A stretch of 64,000 bases of DNA from Picochlorum sp. 'celeri' (Eukaryota; Chlorophyta; Trebouxiophyceae): positions 868,001 through 932,000 of the forward strand of contig JAACMV010000027.1 in assembly GCA_010909725.1 (NCBI GenBank). The letters run 5' to 3'. Made by a program: the position numbers and the translations under genes. A model generated the notes under the pieces. That model had not been told where the DNA came from. It did no database searches and saw only the letters and a program-made list of their open reading frames with translations. This document shows, in pieces, positions 33,590 to 43,672 of this stretch (its first letter is position 1; every line of letters begins with the position of its first letter).

Positions 33590-34675
33590 ATGGGGAACCG
33601 CACGAGTCGACAGAGACAAGATAACGATACTAATCAGCAGCAAAATGGTAATGGGTTGCCTCAGAATTCGCACTATGCGCGATATCCACCCTCGAACACG
33701 GCTGGTCGGGTACCCCCACCTCCAGCGTCATATGGCCACAGTGGTCAATACTACAATATGCCGTACGGAAGTGGTGGGCGTCATCCAGTGACTACAAGTG
33801 CTGGACAGGGCAGGAGGCAAGGGACGTCGCAGAGCCAGGAAGCACAGCCTCCTCCTCAGTCTTTGACCCAGACTGCTACAATCCGCAATGCTGTGAATCT
33901 GAAGAAGTCATCATTGACGGTTGTTCCGTCGGAGGCAGACCCAAACTTTTTGACCATTGGGTTTGAGTTTGATGCTTCTGAGCCATGCTGTGTCATGACC
34001 TTTTGTGGAGTGAAGGAGGATGTAGCCAATGGCAGCAAGTTGGTGCACCTCCCACAGGTGTACAAAGATGCCAATCGCGTGTTTGCGTCGTGTGTAGAGT
34101 ATGAGAAAGGAATGCAGCAAAAGTTTCCCAAAGATGATATGTCGCTGTTCCTGGCAACGCAGCATGGGATTGACCTGAGCCAGGTGTGGCTGGATGAGTT
34201 GCTCAGCCTTGGCCAACAGGGCAGTGAAGGATTCCCTGTGGTGGTCAGATTGGCGACTGTGACAGAAAAAGGGAAAAAAGAAGGATTCACGCTGAATGAT
34301 ATTGTCCCTGGTGAGCCTTTGCAGCCATGGATCCAAGGGCAGACGACATTTGCGATGATTGATAAACAAGACTCGGGCGAATGGACCGTGTCAGTGGTGA
34401 AGCAAAAGCTTTGGGTGGACGGGGTGTCCTATGTCCTCCAAGAAATCTACGGGCTAGAGAATGCCGTGTCTCCTGTAGAAAATAGCTCGACGGAAGAGCA
34501 CCTGTGCGTCATTTGCCTGAGCAACAGAAGGGACACCACCGCATTACCCTGTCGGCACATGTGCATGTGTCACGAGTGTGCTGATGCACTACGAAGGCAA
34601 AGTAGTGTGTGCCCCATTTGTCGAAACAAGGTCGATTCTTTGCTCCGAATCAAGTTGAACCATAGAAATGAATGA
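33590..34675 (+). CDS. MGRN1/LOG2-like RING E3 ubiquitin ligase
   Basis: 361 residues, no intron. The start is MGNRTSRQRQDN, with Gly-2 and Ser-6, a classical N-myristoylation signal that decides for ATG 33590 over the GTG just upstream. A Pro/Tyr/Gly-rich disordered region is followed by the DAR2/MGRN domain (about residues 95-285) and a C-terminal RING: CVICLSNRRDTTALPCRHMC, MCHEC, CPICRNKVDSLLRI. Plant LOG2 and animal MGRN1 are membrane-associated ligases of this build. Target unknown. TGTAA follows the stop codon by about 10 bases. Confidence 0.88.
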   Translation: MGNRTSRQRQDNDTNQQQNGNGLPQNSHYARYPPSNTAGRVPPPPASYGHSGQYYNMPYGSGGRHPVTTSAGQGRRQGTSQSQEAQPPPQSLTQTATIRNAVNLKKSSLTVVPSEADPNFLTIGFEFDASEPCCVMTFCGVKEDVANGSKLVHLPQVYKDANRVFASCVEYEKGMQQKFPKDDMSLFLATQHGIDLSQVWLDELLSLGQQGSEGFPVVVRLATVTEKGKKEGFTLNDIVPGEPLQPWIQGQTTFAMIDKQDSGEWTVSVVKQKLWVDGVSYVLQEIYGLENAVSPVENSSTEEHLCVICLSNRRDTTALPCRHMCMCHECADALRRQSSVCPICRNKVDSLLRIKLNHRNE

Positions 34676-35272
34676 TAGATATCGTGTAAGGAATAGAATC
34701 GTTGTTGTTGTTGACTTCTTCACAGCCAGGAAGGTGACTGACTGCCTCGAGCAGGACGATTTCTAGGAGAATCAAACCACGTGGAAGCTTGGGCCGTTGA
34801 CTCGCAGAGTCGTGATGACGATGGAAACTCGGACGACGATTGTAGCGATTGAAATCGTATCGTCACGACGAACCCATCAATTAAATATTTTGATAGAATA
34901 TTTTAGGTGGATACTCACCGCTGAAACGCTGAATTCAGGCACGTCGTACTTGTAGGAGCCTCGGGGACATACCAGAGAGTGGCGAGTGGTCGTGAATGTT
35001 GTTGGCACCATTCAGGACAGTCTGCCATATCTGATCCGTGGCATCTCTGTATAGAATAGGACTGTAGAGATAGATTGAACGAGACGAGGAGTATCGGGCT
35101 TGGAAGGTTGAATCCCCCCAGCCACTCTGAACGTCTCGTGAATTGTATTCCATCGCATTTCTCATCCCATCGCTTGATAGTGTGAATCAATCTTGTCGTG
35201 CACGACGTTACAGTATATATATAGATCACGTACTGGATACTCGGTACTGTGTCTACATATTGAATCCACAAC
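34676..35272. other. Intergenic region with imperfect inverted repeat
   Basis: About 600 bases between two same-strand genes. Contains an imperfect 13-base inverted repeat, 34810-34822 against 34859-34871 (11 of 13 pair), around a GACGA-rich centre. The rest is unremarkable; no coding exon or known RNA seen. Confidence 0.4.
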
Positions 35273-35977
35273 ATGTCGAATCATAGCATTGTTGACCAAA
35301 TTCAGGGGGCTGGCATGGACTGGCATGGTGTTGTGCATCCATCCGAGTTCAACAACGATAAAATAATGGCGTCATATCCGAATGATGGAAGGGATGAACC
35401 TATGGTTACTGTGAATGTGAGCACCAAAACCCCTCAAAAGAAGTTCGAGAACAAGAGGCAAAAGGTTGGGTTCAAGTACTTCTCAGCAAGGGCACTCAGT
35501 TTTGAGGAAGAAGACACTGAATGCCTCGAGCGAAGCAAGGCTGATGCAAAGTCGAAAATACGCATTGAAAATGCAGCCCGATTCGACAGCGTTCTGCGTT
35601 CGCAGCTTGTCATGTGGACAGAAAAGCTACTTCAGCTGCAACCAAAAGTCCACATGAGCCCCCACATTATGGAATGTGGGCTCTGTCTATTCAAACAGCT
35701 CAGAAAGAAGCAATTGAAGTCGTGGTCCCAAGGGAAATTGCCTGATTCTTATATCAGCAATAGGGACCTGATGATACACGACCTCGTGGCCTGCTGGTGG
35801 ATTGCCATGAAGCATTGCTCTGTGAGAACAGCCGTACCCAACCGAACCCTGTTGAGTCGAGCCACAGATTCCAAATCCCTGCTGCTGTCGGATTGTGAGC
35901 TTTCTGCCCTAATTGCAATGGACTGGAATGTGAACCACATACTGGAACGACATGGTCTTGTCACATGCTCTGAGTAA
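35273..35977 (+). CDS. Divergent cyclin-like protein
   Basis: 234 residues, no intron. No family is obvious, but residues about 125-225 follow the pattern of a cyclin box: a helix with GLCLFKQLRKKQLKSW, then HDLVACWWIAMKHCSVRTAV, LLSRATDSKSLLLSDCELSA and LIAMDWNVNHILERHGLV, reproducing the A-C-L-x-I-A-x-K ... E-x-x-x-L-x-x-x-D-W-x-(I/V) spacing of cyclin N-domains. The N-terminal third is polar and basic. If it is a cyclin the partner kinase and cell-cycle phase are unknown. It could equally be another cyclin-fold protein. Confidence 0.45.
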   Translation: MSNHSIVDQIQGAGMDWHGVVHPSEFNNDKIMASYPNDGRDEPMVTVNVSTKTPQKKFENKRQKVGFKYFSARALSFEEEDTECLERSKADAKSKIRIENAARFDSVLRSQLVMWTEKLLQLQPKVHMSPHIMECGLCLFKQLRKKQLKSWSQGKLPDSYISNRDLMIHDLVACWWIAMKHCSVRTAVPNRTLLSRATDSKSLLLSDCELSALIAMDWNVNHILERHGLVTCSE

Positions 35978-36116
35978 GAGGCAACGCGTTGAAGCTACAA
36001 CAAATGTTGTGTACTTGTTGATCAGTTTTTTTTAATGGTTTGGATTGCCATCTATCTTTTTGTACGAGTGGCACATATATGATTCATTTCATTCATTATT
36101 GTAATAATAATACATT

Positions 36117-36881
36117 TTACTGATACACGGGCAAATCTCTGGGCCTGTATGATGATTTTGGAGCAGATGCTGTCTTTGAGATATCCACCTGTCGATTATG
36201 GTGTCCATCCACAGACGTGCTGAGATACTCCTTCACCATATCAACAAAATACCGGTGCCATCGAGTATCCGCCGTCAGCTCTGGGTGAAATGATGTCGCC
36301 ATGAGATTCTTGCTTCGAACAGCAATGATGACAGACTCGTGACCGGATTGGAGCAACTCCTCCTTGGTCAGCACGTATTTTGCAAGCACCTCCACCCCCT
36401 CTCCGACCTCAGTGATTGCCGGCGCTCGAATGAATACGGCGCGAAAAGTCTCTTCATCTTTACTCAATTCCTGACCTTCCTTCTTCAAACAGTCCGGAGT
36501 AGGCAGCTGTGATTCAAAACTGTTTATCTGCGCCCCAAAGAAATTCCTGTGCACCAGGCAGTCAATCCCACCAATGAGGGCCTGGCCCCCTTCCTTCATC
36601 CCTGTCGCTCGATCCGCCAAGAAAATGAGACCAGCACAGGTCCCCCACACAGGCTTGCCTTCTCTTTCGAACGCTCGCAACGCTGGCAGCAACCCCCACT
36701 TCTCAGCCACAAGGGCCATAGTAGTACTCTCCCCCCCAGGAATCACCAAACCATCCACCATCTTCAACTGCTCTTCAGTGCGGACTTCTGTCGCAACTAC
36801 ATTCTCAATTTTATTCAATAAAAACATATGCTCTCTGAAAGAGCCCTGGAGGGCCAACACTCCAACGCGAATCTGCTGCAT
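36117..36881 (-). CDS. PDX2: Pyridoxal 5'-phosphate synthase glutaminase subunit
   Basis: Class I glutamine amidotransferase that releases ammonia from glutamine for PDX1, the lyase that assembles vitamin B6. 254 residues, no intron. The triad is visible: nucleophile Cys in PVWGTCAGLIFLAD, His and Glu in SFHPELTADTRWH. GLVIPGGESTTMALVA near residue 45 and GVLALQGSFREHM at the start are PdxT hallmarks. A 25-residue polar tail extends beyond the bacterial length. Cytosolic by lack of a targeting sequence. It converges on the cyclin-like gene. Confidence 0.96.
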   Translation of the reverse strand: MQQIRVGVLALQGSFREHMFLLNKIENVVATEVRTEEQLKMVDGLVIPGGESTTMALVAEKWGLLPALRAFEREGKPVWGTCAGLIFLADRATGMKEGGQALIGGIDCLVHRNFFGAQINSFESQLPTPDCLKKEGQELSKDEETFRAVFIRAPAITEVGEGVEVLAKYVLTKEELLQSGHESVIIAVRSKNLMATSFHPELTADTRWHRYFVDMVKEYLSTSVDGHHNRQVDISKTASAPKSSYRPRDLPVYQ

Positions 36882-37068
36882 GGTTCAAACTCCAACACAG
36901 ATACGCCCCCACACTGAACCAACTGATTCAGAAATAATTTTCTATAGGTACTCGTGAGAAATATCAGTCATCAAACACTGGAGATGATCCAAGACACCAT
37001 ACATGCCGCTGCCTGCATGACAACAAGGACACCTCGGTCAACCACACACATGGACCGGAATACCATGG

Positions 37069-37604
37069 TTAGTCAGCCTTGGCAGCAGCAGAAAGGATTC
37101 TTCCTCTGTTGTTGAAGGATATGAAATCCCTAAACTCTGGGTACTCTCCTGTCACTCTGCAACAAACACATACATTCAGACATAATGCCGCATGGTGATG
37201 GATACAACGATGAGCAAATCACGCACGGAGGTGCCTTGGAGATGACGATTGGTTTGAGTGGGCCCTGGGCAACCAAGCCCCCTGCCAAGGTGATGAGCGT
37301 TGCCAACACCAGTAAGATGCCCGTGGACGGAGCCCCAGACCCAGACAATATCCATGAGCTACCCATGCCATTGCCTTGCCTACTCAACTCCCCACTGGAA
37401 GTTTCACCTGTGGCACGGTGAGATACTCGCATACTTTCTCCATCTGCATTGCCCAAATTTTCACTCAAGTCAGATCTATATACTGCATACACCTCATGAC
37501 AAATACGCACACGTCATGGTCTGATATCCTGTGTAAAAGAAAATGCTGAAACCCAGCAAGAGAAGCAGTTTTCCTGCCGCACCTCTGCTGTGCGGGTTTG
37601 CCAT
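37069..37604 (-). CDS. EMC5: ER membrane protein complex subunit 5 (EMC5/MMGT)
   Basis: Subunit of the EMC, the insertase for tail-anchored and multipass proteins in the ER. Found only by splicing: exons 37604-37511, 37443-37227 and 37156-37069 give 132 residues, almost exactly the human length (131). Features in order: a first membrane helix (GKLLLLLGFSIFFYTGYQTM), a cytosolic loop with ESMRVSHRATGE (compare YMRLTEKEDE in animals), a second helix (STGILLVLATLITLAGGLVA) and the family's C-terminal FRDFISFNNRGRIL. Both introns (67 and 70 bases) have GTGCGT donors and TGCAG acceptors, and all phases agree. The identity is inferred from membrane topology, length and the NxRGR ending. Confidence 0.78.
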
Positions 37605-38272
37605 GGATCAATCGGTGTTCGGGCCTGAGAGACAGGTGTACTTGCTAAATCCACAAAGGTGATTCCCTGCAACCGGATATTTCCATCAGGTCAACGCAAG
37701 TGACTAGTAGATGTGAGAGGTAAACAAAGCTCACAGCCTCGCGACGAAACTCGGCGAGCAACCAAAGAATAAAAAGAAGAAGAATGAAATGAAATGTTTG
37801 GACAAAATTGCGTGCACCACTCCGCGCGTTCACCAAGACTTGGTGCCATTTGGATGCAGGATAGGGTTATCATAATAACGATATATAATCCAGTGAGGCG
37901 CATTCCTGACTAGACGACGCCTGAACCGAACCTATTGTGTCCCAGCATGGATGCTCAATGGCGAACACGCACCTGTATATACTGGTAATCCAACCGCAAT
38001 GCTTTTAATTAATATCTTTTGTTTTACATTAATCAATTAATGCAGCTGAAGTGCCACTTATGGTACGATCAACCCCCTTGTTACTGACATCCTCATATGA
38101 GGATGCTGATCAGGAAGAGCCATATGGCCATGGTCAATTCATGAATTGGTCAAAAGCCTCATGAAAAAAAGCCAATGTACTTTAGGATGACATGAGCTGC
38201 ATGTTTGTTTACTTTACAAAGAAGACTAATAATAATTGATTGCTATCATCATCACAAGGATGCTCAGCCTTT
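37605..38272. other. Intergenic region with 18-base palindrome
   Basis: Between EMC5 (leaving leftward) and the 3' end of the OPA3-like gene. A short minus-strand frame at 37645-37836 encodes a hydrophobic run but has no family similarity. 37990-38045 is AT-rich (ATTAAT repeats). A perfect palindrome is at 38088-38105. No RNA gene seen. Confidence 0.4.
38088..38105. repeat. Perfect 18-base palindrome
   Basis: CATCCTCATATGAGGATG equals its own reverse complement. It lies about 170 bases beyond the OPA3-like stop codon. Possible protein-binding site or 3'-end hairpin; function unknown. Confidence 0.8.
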
Positions 38273-38794
38273 TCATCCCTGAACAAAGGATAAAGGCCAG
38301 GGCCATCTAGATCGTTTTGCATTCGTTGCCTCCAGTGCTAAAACTCGCTCTTCTATTCGCTCCAAAATCCGCCGCATCTGGTATTGCTCCTGAGCTATTC
38401 GTAGGTCCATTTCCTCATGCCGTCGATGCAGCATGGCATTATGTTCCTTCTCTTCATTTGCCTTCTTCTTCTTTTCCTTGTCCTCTTCATCCTTCCTCTG
38501 CATCTCCAACACCAATAGTATGAGCGCTGTGCCGTAGACAAATGACTCTGATGCTACTTTTGAGGCAAGCTGGATTGATTTCTCCTCACTCATATCCCCC
38601 ACAAATACCCTTCCTGTCTTTCCCTGTGCCCCTCGATCGATGCTGACCTCCAGAGTGTGTATCCATTGGGCTATATTGATCACTTTGCTCCGCAGCTTGG
38701 GATGCCCCATGACGTACTTCTCAAACCTAGAGGCCAGGGGTTTACTCACAGTCTTCAACGTCAAGGTGAACACCTTGAAGATCAAGGCCACCAT
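38273..38794 (-). CDS. OPA3: OPA3-like mitochondrial protein
   Basis: 173 residues, no intron. Typical OPA3 layout: a hydrophobic amphipathic N-terminus (MVALIFKVFTLTLKTVSKPL), then RFEKYVMGHPKLRSKVINIA, the segment ASESFVYGTALILLVLEMQR and a long Lys/Glu coiled-coil end (KDEEDKEKKKKANEEKEHNA). Animal OPA3 affects mitochondrial morphology and lipid metabolism; the algal role is unstudied. ATG 38794 is used; the frame upstream is open but without a better start. CYP97C begins divergently 235 bases away. Confidence 0.87.
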   Translation of the reverse strand: MVALIFKVFTLTLKTVSKPLASRFEKYVMGHPKLRSKVINIAQWIHTLEVSIDRGAQGKTGRVFVGDMSEEKSIQLASKVASESFVYGTALILLVLEMQRKDEEDKEKKKKANEEKEHNAMLHRRHEEMDLRIAQEQYQMRRILERIEERVLALEATNAKRSRWPWPLSFVQG

Positions 38795-39029
38795 GGCGTC
38801 GTGATCAGAGAGACGATAATAGAGCAATTATTCTGCATTTTACGGACCCATCGTGGATCATGACGGGGTCATGCGGATTTTTATACATGCGGTCTAAGGA
38901 ATTGAGAACAAAGGAAATTGAGACAAGAGCGTCACGTCTCAAGATTCCCAAGCAAGCAATCCCATACAAGGTATTCAGAGGGCCTTTCTCACAGACAAAT
39001 ACAATTTAAACGTTATAAATTTAGTAATC

Positions 39030-40812
39030 ATGGTAGCTATATCACGTACATTGTCTTTGAGCTCGTCCAGTTGTGTCAGAGACATGAACAGGACAGGACA
39101 ATACCACCCGCGCAGATGCTGCATTCGTGTTCCGATGGGCGCATGTGGAAATAGACACCGCACGATGAGGAGCGTGAGGGCCATTCAGGACGATGAGGTA
39201 CGTGTTTGAGTCCATGAACATTGGTGTACAGGTTGTGCAGGTGATGATGCATCATGTGTCCATGCAGAAGGTGGATCTGGATCAGCCGATTGATACAGGA
39301 AAACTGATTGATGCTGAAGGAGCTGGTACGAGTTTCACGAGCCCTGGGTGGCTGACCCAGCTGGGCAGATTGTGGGGAGGAAAATCAGATGTTCCAGTGG
39401 CGGATGCCAAGCCTGAGGACATTCAGGATTTGTTGGGCGGCGCATTGTTCAAGGCTCTCTTCAAATGGATGGTGGAGACTGGTCCGGTGTATCTGTTGCC
39501 GACGGGACCCGTGTCGTCGTTTCTGGTCATCTCTGAACCGCAAGCTGCCAAGCATGTGTTGAGGGGCTCTGACAACCCACAGAGGCCTGTGTACGTCAAG
39601 GGGCTCGTTGCGGAGGTGTCTGAATTCTTGTTCGGACAAGGATTTGCAATTAATGGAGGAGAGACGTGGAGGATACGGAGACGGGCGGTTGGACCGTCGC
39701 TGCATCGAGGATATCTGGAGGTTATGATTGAAAGGGTCTTTGATGCAAGTGCGCACCAGCTGGTCGATGAACTGGATAAGCAGTTGGCGAAGAACCCGAA
39801 AGCGGCAATAGATATGGAAGCTTGCTTTTCTCAGTTGACCCTCGACGTGATTGGCAAGGCCGTGTTCAATTATGATTTCAACTCTTTGACGACCAACTCA
39901 CCCCTTATCCAGGCGGTGTATACCAGCCTGAAGGAGACAGAGCAGAGAGCGACGGACGTACTACCGATATGGAAAATTCCATTCATGCGATATATCATTC
40001 CAAGGCAAAGAAAAGCCATGGAAGCGGTTGACCTTATCAGGCAAACAACAGAAGAACTCATTGCTACCTGCAAGGCCATGGTTGAGGCTGAGGAAGAGGC
40101 AGCAGCATTCGATCCCGACAATTATGTCAACGAGAGTGATCCATCCGTGCTCAGGTTTTTGATTGCATCTCGTGAAGAAGTCTCCTCCGTCCAATTGCGG
40201 GACGATTTGCTGTCCATGCTGGTGGCAGGACACGAGACCACTGGTTCTGTGTTGACCTGGACTCTCTATTTGCTGGTCACCAATCCCGAATGCATGAAGA
40301 AGGCGCAGGAAGAAATAGATAGAGTATTGGGCCAAGATGATGGGCCCATGACACTGGCAAAATACCAAGAACTAAAATATACCATGCGTTGCATCAACGA
40401 GAGCATGAGGCTGTACCCTCACCCACCAGTTCTTCTCCGCCGTGCTCTCGTAGAGGACTCCCTGCCAGGAGGATACACCGTGCCCGCTGGCCAGGATGTC
40501 ATGATTAGTGTGTACAACATCCATCACTCGCCGGATGTGTGGGAAGACCCAGAGGCTTTCAAGCCTGAACGATTTGACATTGATGGCCCTATTCCAAACG
40601 AGCAAAATACAGACTTCAAGTACATTCCATTCAGTGGAGGGCCTCGCAAATGCGTTGGAGACCAATTTGCACTGATGGAAGGTGTCGTGGCCTTGGCTGT
40701 GCTGCTCAAAAACTTTACATTTGCCCTCAAGGAAGATCATGAGATTGGCATGACCACCGGAGCCACGATCCATACATCCAACGGACTCTATATGTACGCA
40801 CAAAGGCGCTGA
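39030..40812 (+). CDS. CYP97C: Cytochrome P450 CYP97C-type carotene hydroxylase, plastid
   Basis: Chloroplast P450 that hydroxylates the epsilon ring of alpha-carotene on the route to lutein. Exons 39030-39197 and 39268-40812 give 570 residues. Exon 1 supplies a clear transit peptide ([18 protein letters not shown]...); the long frame alone starts in the intron. P450 landmarks: I-helix [13 protein letters not shown]-helix ESMRLYPHP, heme loop [12 protein letters not shown]. Assignment to CYP97C rather than CYP97A/B rests on near-identical stretches such as [18 protein letters not shown] and [20 protein letters not shown]. The 70-base intron has a GTACGT donor; a 34-base alternative acceptor also keeps frame but is shorter than any other intron here. 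TGTAA follows the stop codon by about 20 bases. Confidence 0.93.
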
Positions 40813-40984
40813 GATAATCCCCAATTTATGATTGTAAATAAAAAGAATGAATCTTTAATCCCATTCGAAGCAATAGATCGCATAGAGCACATGGCGTGGA
40901 TCGCATCGAGGTGGTTGTGAGTGTTCTCAGGGACACAGTCTGAGCATTTCATGCTGCAAGTAGAATTATTGATCAATATTTATA

Positions 40985-42554
40985 ATGCAACTATCTCCAA
41001 AGTCAAGTAGGAAAACTAGCACCCTTGGCCGAGCGACATTGCTGTTTCTGGGAGCGATTGGGACCGTGTTGGTACGCACACTAGTTCGGACAGGGCAACA
41101 TTCTCGCATTTCTCCTGATCTATATATGTTGATGTAGATATACCTCTTTCTGGCGGATTCTCAGCCGGAAGTGGGAGATGTGGAACGAGAAGATAGGAAA
41201 ATTCTAGGCGTCGTGAAACTGCCCAACTTTCTTGGCAACCATGCTCTCCTCACTGGGAGTGTGACGGATACGATTGACGAGGAAGACCCGCAGCAGAGTT
41301 TGGCGGCATTGCTAGCAGAGAGAGATAATACTCCACCGCCTCCGCCAGACGAGAAGGAATTCAAAGAGGATCCACTGGCAGGCAACCTGACGGACCGTTT
41401 CCATGGTGCATGCAAGAGCCAATATCCCCCAACAGTACCAAATCTGCTCGTGAGACAGATATGGAAGAGTCAGAAAATGCGGCGCTACACAGATATTTCA
41501 CTCGTGACTCATCTTTCAATAGACATGTTGCATAAACTCGAGTTTCAGTGCCAATTCTGGAGCAGTAGAATTGCTGCTGCGGTGTATGTCAAGCTGCCAT
41601 ACGAAGAAAACCCCTTGGGAAACGCATACACGGCTGAAGTGAACAAGACTCTATCAGATGCCGAAGAAGAGGTTGGTGCGTTCTTTAGGAAAATTCACGA
41701 CATGGAGGATGTGTGCACCCTTGACATTCTCCTGGCGTATGAAGATTATAATGCTGGGGACATTTACCTGGGGCTGTACCCCATCAATTCTCTCAGAAAC
41801 CGCGCCCTGCAACTTGCTGATGCAGAAAATGTATTGGTGGTAGATGTCGATGTCGTTCCAAATGTGGATTTATCGCACGACTTGCATGTCATGTCTCTGT
41901 ATGAGACACTGAATAGGGTGACTGCAAACAGGCAAATGATTGTGCTCCCAGCTCTCACGGTGACAGGCTCGGATGACGATCTGACCACATCTAGGTGGGT
42001 CAATCGATCGCTGGAGGGCGTAGATAGGATCCAAGTAATGCACGAAAAAGGAAAGATCAAGCCGTTCGAGACGATTCGTAATCCAATAGGGCAGATTGAC
42101 ACCAACTTTAGCAGATGGATTGGCAGCACAGAGCCGTACAGGTTGATGGATATCCAGCTGGGTTATGAACCCTTCTACCTCGCGAAAAAGGCGTCTTTGC
42201 CTTGGTATGATGGTACGTTCATTTCTATTTACATGTGTGCATGCTACTGTTGATGATCATGTGTATGGTGCTCTCCCTGCAGAGAGATTCAGGGGCCTCA
42301 AGCTCAACAAGGTGGTGCACACGTGGCATGCCCACAAGACTGGCTTCATATTCGTTGTCACTCCTCGTGCGTACGTCATGCATGTACCTCACCCCAAAGG
42401 CCGCACATGGCTCGAGACGCGTAGGCGTGGCCATTATAAAAAGATGATGAGAATGTTCAACCAAACCTTTGGGGAAATTGAGGAAGACTTGTACAGTCCC
42501 AGCACCCTTTTCCAGTGCTCTACACGGCGAGGAAATAAGTGGACATGGTATTAA
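40985..42554 (+). CDS. LARGE-like glycosyltransferase (GT49 family), copy 2
   Basis: Type II membrane protein, exons 40985-41071, 41138-42212 and 42283-42554, 477 residues. Exon 1 plus the start of exon 2 encode the signal anchor (RATLLFLGAIGTVLIYLFLA), so the first splice divides the membrane helix. The DxD site is in VLVVDVDVVPNVD (about 265-267), after YPINSLRNRALQLADAENV. The last exon restores WYDERFRGLKLNKVVHTWHA and the terminal VMHVPHPKGRTW block. It parallels copy 1 at 15-16 kb motif by motif but differs in stem and C-terminus, so the duplication is old. Sugar donor unknown. TGTAA overlaps the stop-codon region; TFIIA-gamma converges with 8 bases between stop codons. Confidence 0.86.
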
Positions 42555-42562
42555 TGTAATTA

Positions 42563-42916
42563 TTATTGTCTCGCCACACGCAATAATTTGGCGTCCACCA
42601 CTGTCAATTTCACCTCCCCATCCACGTCTTCCTCGTTCTCGTCCTTTTTCGGAATGCTTTGGCTCACAGCAGAACGCAGTTTTGCATTTGAAAGCACAAA
42701 TGTCCAAATGTTATCAATATACCTGTACAAATCGAGTTTCCCGATGATTGTCCCCTTGGCACTCGTGTCCTTTTCTAACGCCTCCATCATCGTTTGGTCG
42801 TACGCCTCCAATACTTTCTGTGCTAAATCTCCACCAATCTTCCCCTCCGTCACCAATACGTCTAATGCTTCGACGAGGGCATCGCCCAGCTTTCCTCCCC
42901 TGTAGATGGCGGACAT
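42563..42916 (-). CDS. TOA2: Transcription initiation factor IIA gamma subunit
   Basis: Small TFIIA subunit (GTF2A2/TOA2) that stabilises TBP on promoters. 117 residues, no intron, the family's normal size. The N-terminal four-helix part (LGDALVEALDVLVTEGKIGG and LAQKVLEAYDQTMMEALEKD) is followed by the beta-barrel part: GTIIGKLDLYRYIDNIWTFV, then a short acidic loop and KLTVVDAKLLRVA. All family blocks are present. Confidence 0.93.
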   Translation of the reverse strand: MSAIYRGGKLGDALVEALDVLVTEGKIGGDLAQKVLEAYDQTMMEALEKDTSAKGTIIGKLDLYRYIDNIWTFVLSNAKLRSAVSQSIPKKDENEEDVDGEVKLTVVDAKLLRVARQ

Positions 42917-42979
42917 TGTCGTTCCTTCAAGAGCTACGAATTTCGGTCATTCTTTTCGAATTTGTTATTATTTTAGTCA

Positions 42980-43672
42980 TTAGTGACCTGGGAGAGATGT
43001 TTCCCTTAGTCTTTCCAAACTCCATAGCGTCGAATTCAATCTTGTTTCGACCAGTTCCACAGACTCTGAGCATCTCAGAGAGGAATCCGAATACAGCACA
43101 TAGGTGCTGTGAATATGTATTCGCGTTTTGGGCATCACAAAGATGCCTTCAGTCACAGTCTCGACCTGTTGGAGAGACTCCAATGTCTCAATACCCTTGG
43201 TGACTTGACCAAAAATTGTATATTGCATGTTCAAGTGTGGCGCCGGACCAAGAAGAATACTGAATGATGATCCTCCACTGTTTGGATCATCATGCCTTGC
43301 CAAGGACAATATGCCTACTCTGTCATGCTTGACATCCTCGTGTACTTCCAAAGGAACAGTCTTGGATGCCCATTTCTGCTGTAGCTCGTCCATGGGTGCT
43401 TGTCGACCATTCTGGACATCAGCAATCTGCGCAACAAAACCCTTGTCGACCCTGAAGAAATGATTTGTGTTGTAGCATCCCAACTCAAACAGTGCAAGAA
43501 TGAGCTCAACAGTGCGTGGGGCAATCGTAGGATAAAATGCGAGGTGAATATCACCAAAATCAGTTTGCAACACTGCTCTCTCTCTGCTCAGTTCTCTCTG
43601 TTGCCGAGCATCGACTCCATCGTGGCTGGCCAAAACCATGGCAGCAATGATGAGTAAAAATATTCTCCGCAT
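42980..43672 (-). CDS. Secretory-pathway cyclophilin-type peptidyl-prolyl isomerase
   Basis: 230 residues with a cleavable signal peptide (MRRIFLLIIAAMVLASHDGV). The cyclophilin fold follows: LQTDFGDIHLAFYPTIAPRT, NTNHFFRVDKGFVAQI, SLARHDDPNSGGSSFSILLG, YTIFGQVTKGIETLESLQ. The active-site segment keeps the Phe-Phe-Arg of the catalytic strand. A 45-residue C-terminal tail follows. It most resembles plant CYP23, an ER/secreted member with low or unknown activity. No intron. Confidence 0.88.
   Translation of the reverse strand: MRRIFLLIIAAMVLASHDGVDARQQRELSRERAVLQTDFGDIHLAFYPTIAPRTVELILALFELGCYNTNHFFRVDKGFVAQIADVQNGRQAPMDELQQKWASKTVPLEVHEDVKHDRVGILSLARHDDPNSGGSSFSILLGPAPHLNMQYTIFGQVTKGIETLESLQQVETVTEGIFVMPKTRIHIHSTYVLYSDSSLRCSESVELVETRLNSTLWSLERLRETSLPGH

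Noticed and set aside
37645..37836. Minus-strand hydrophobic frame of 63 codons upstream of EMC5
   Set aside because: No conserved motif and lies in the EMC5 leader; more probably untranslated.
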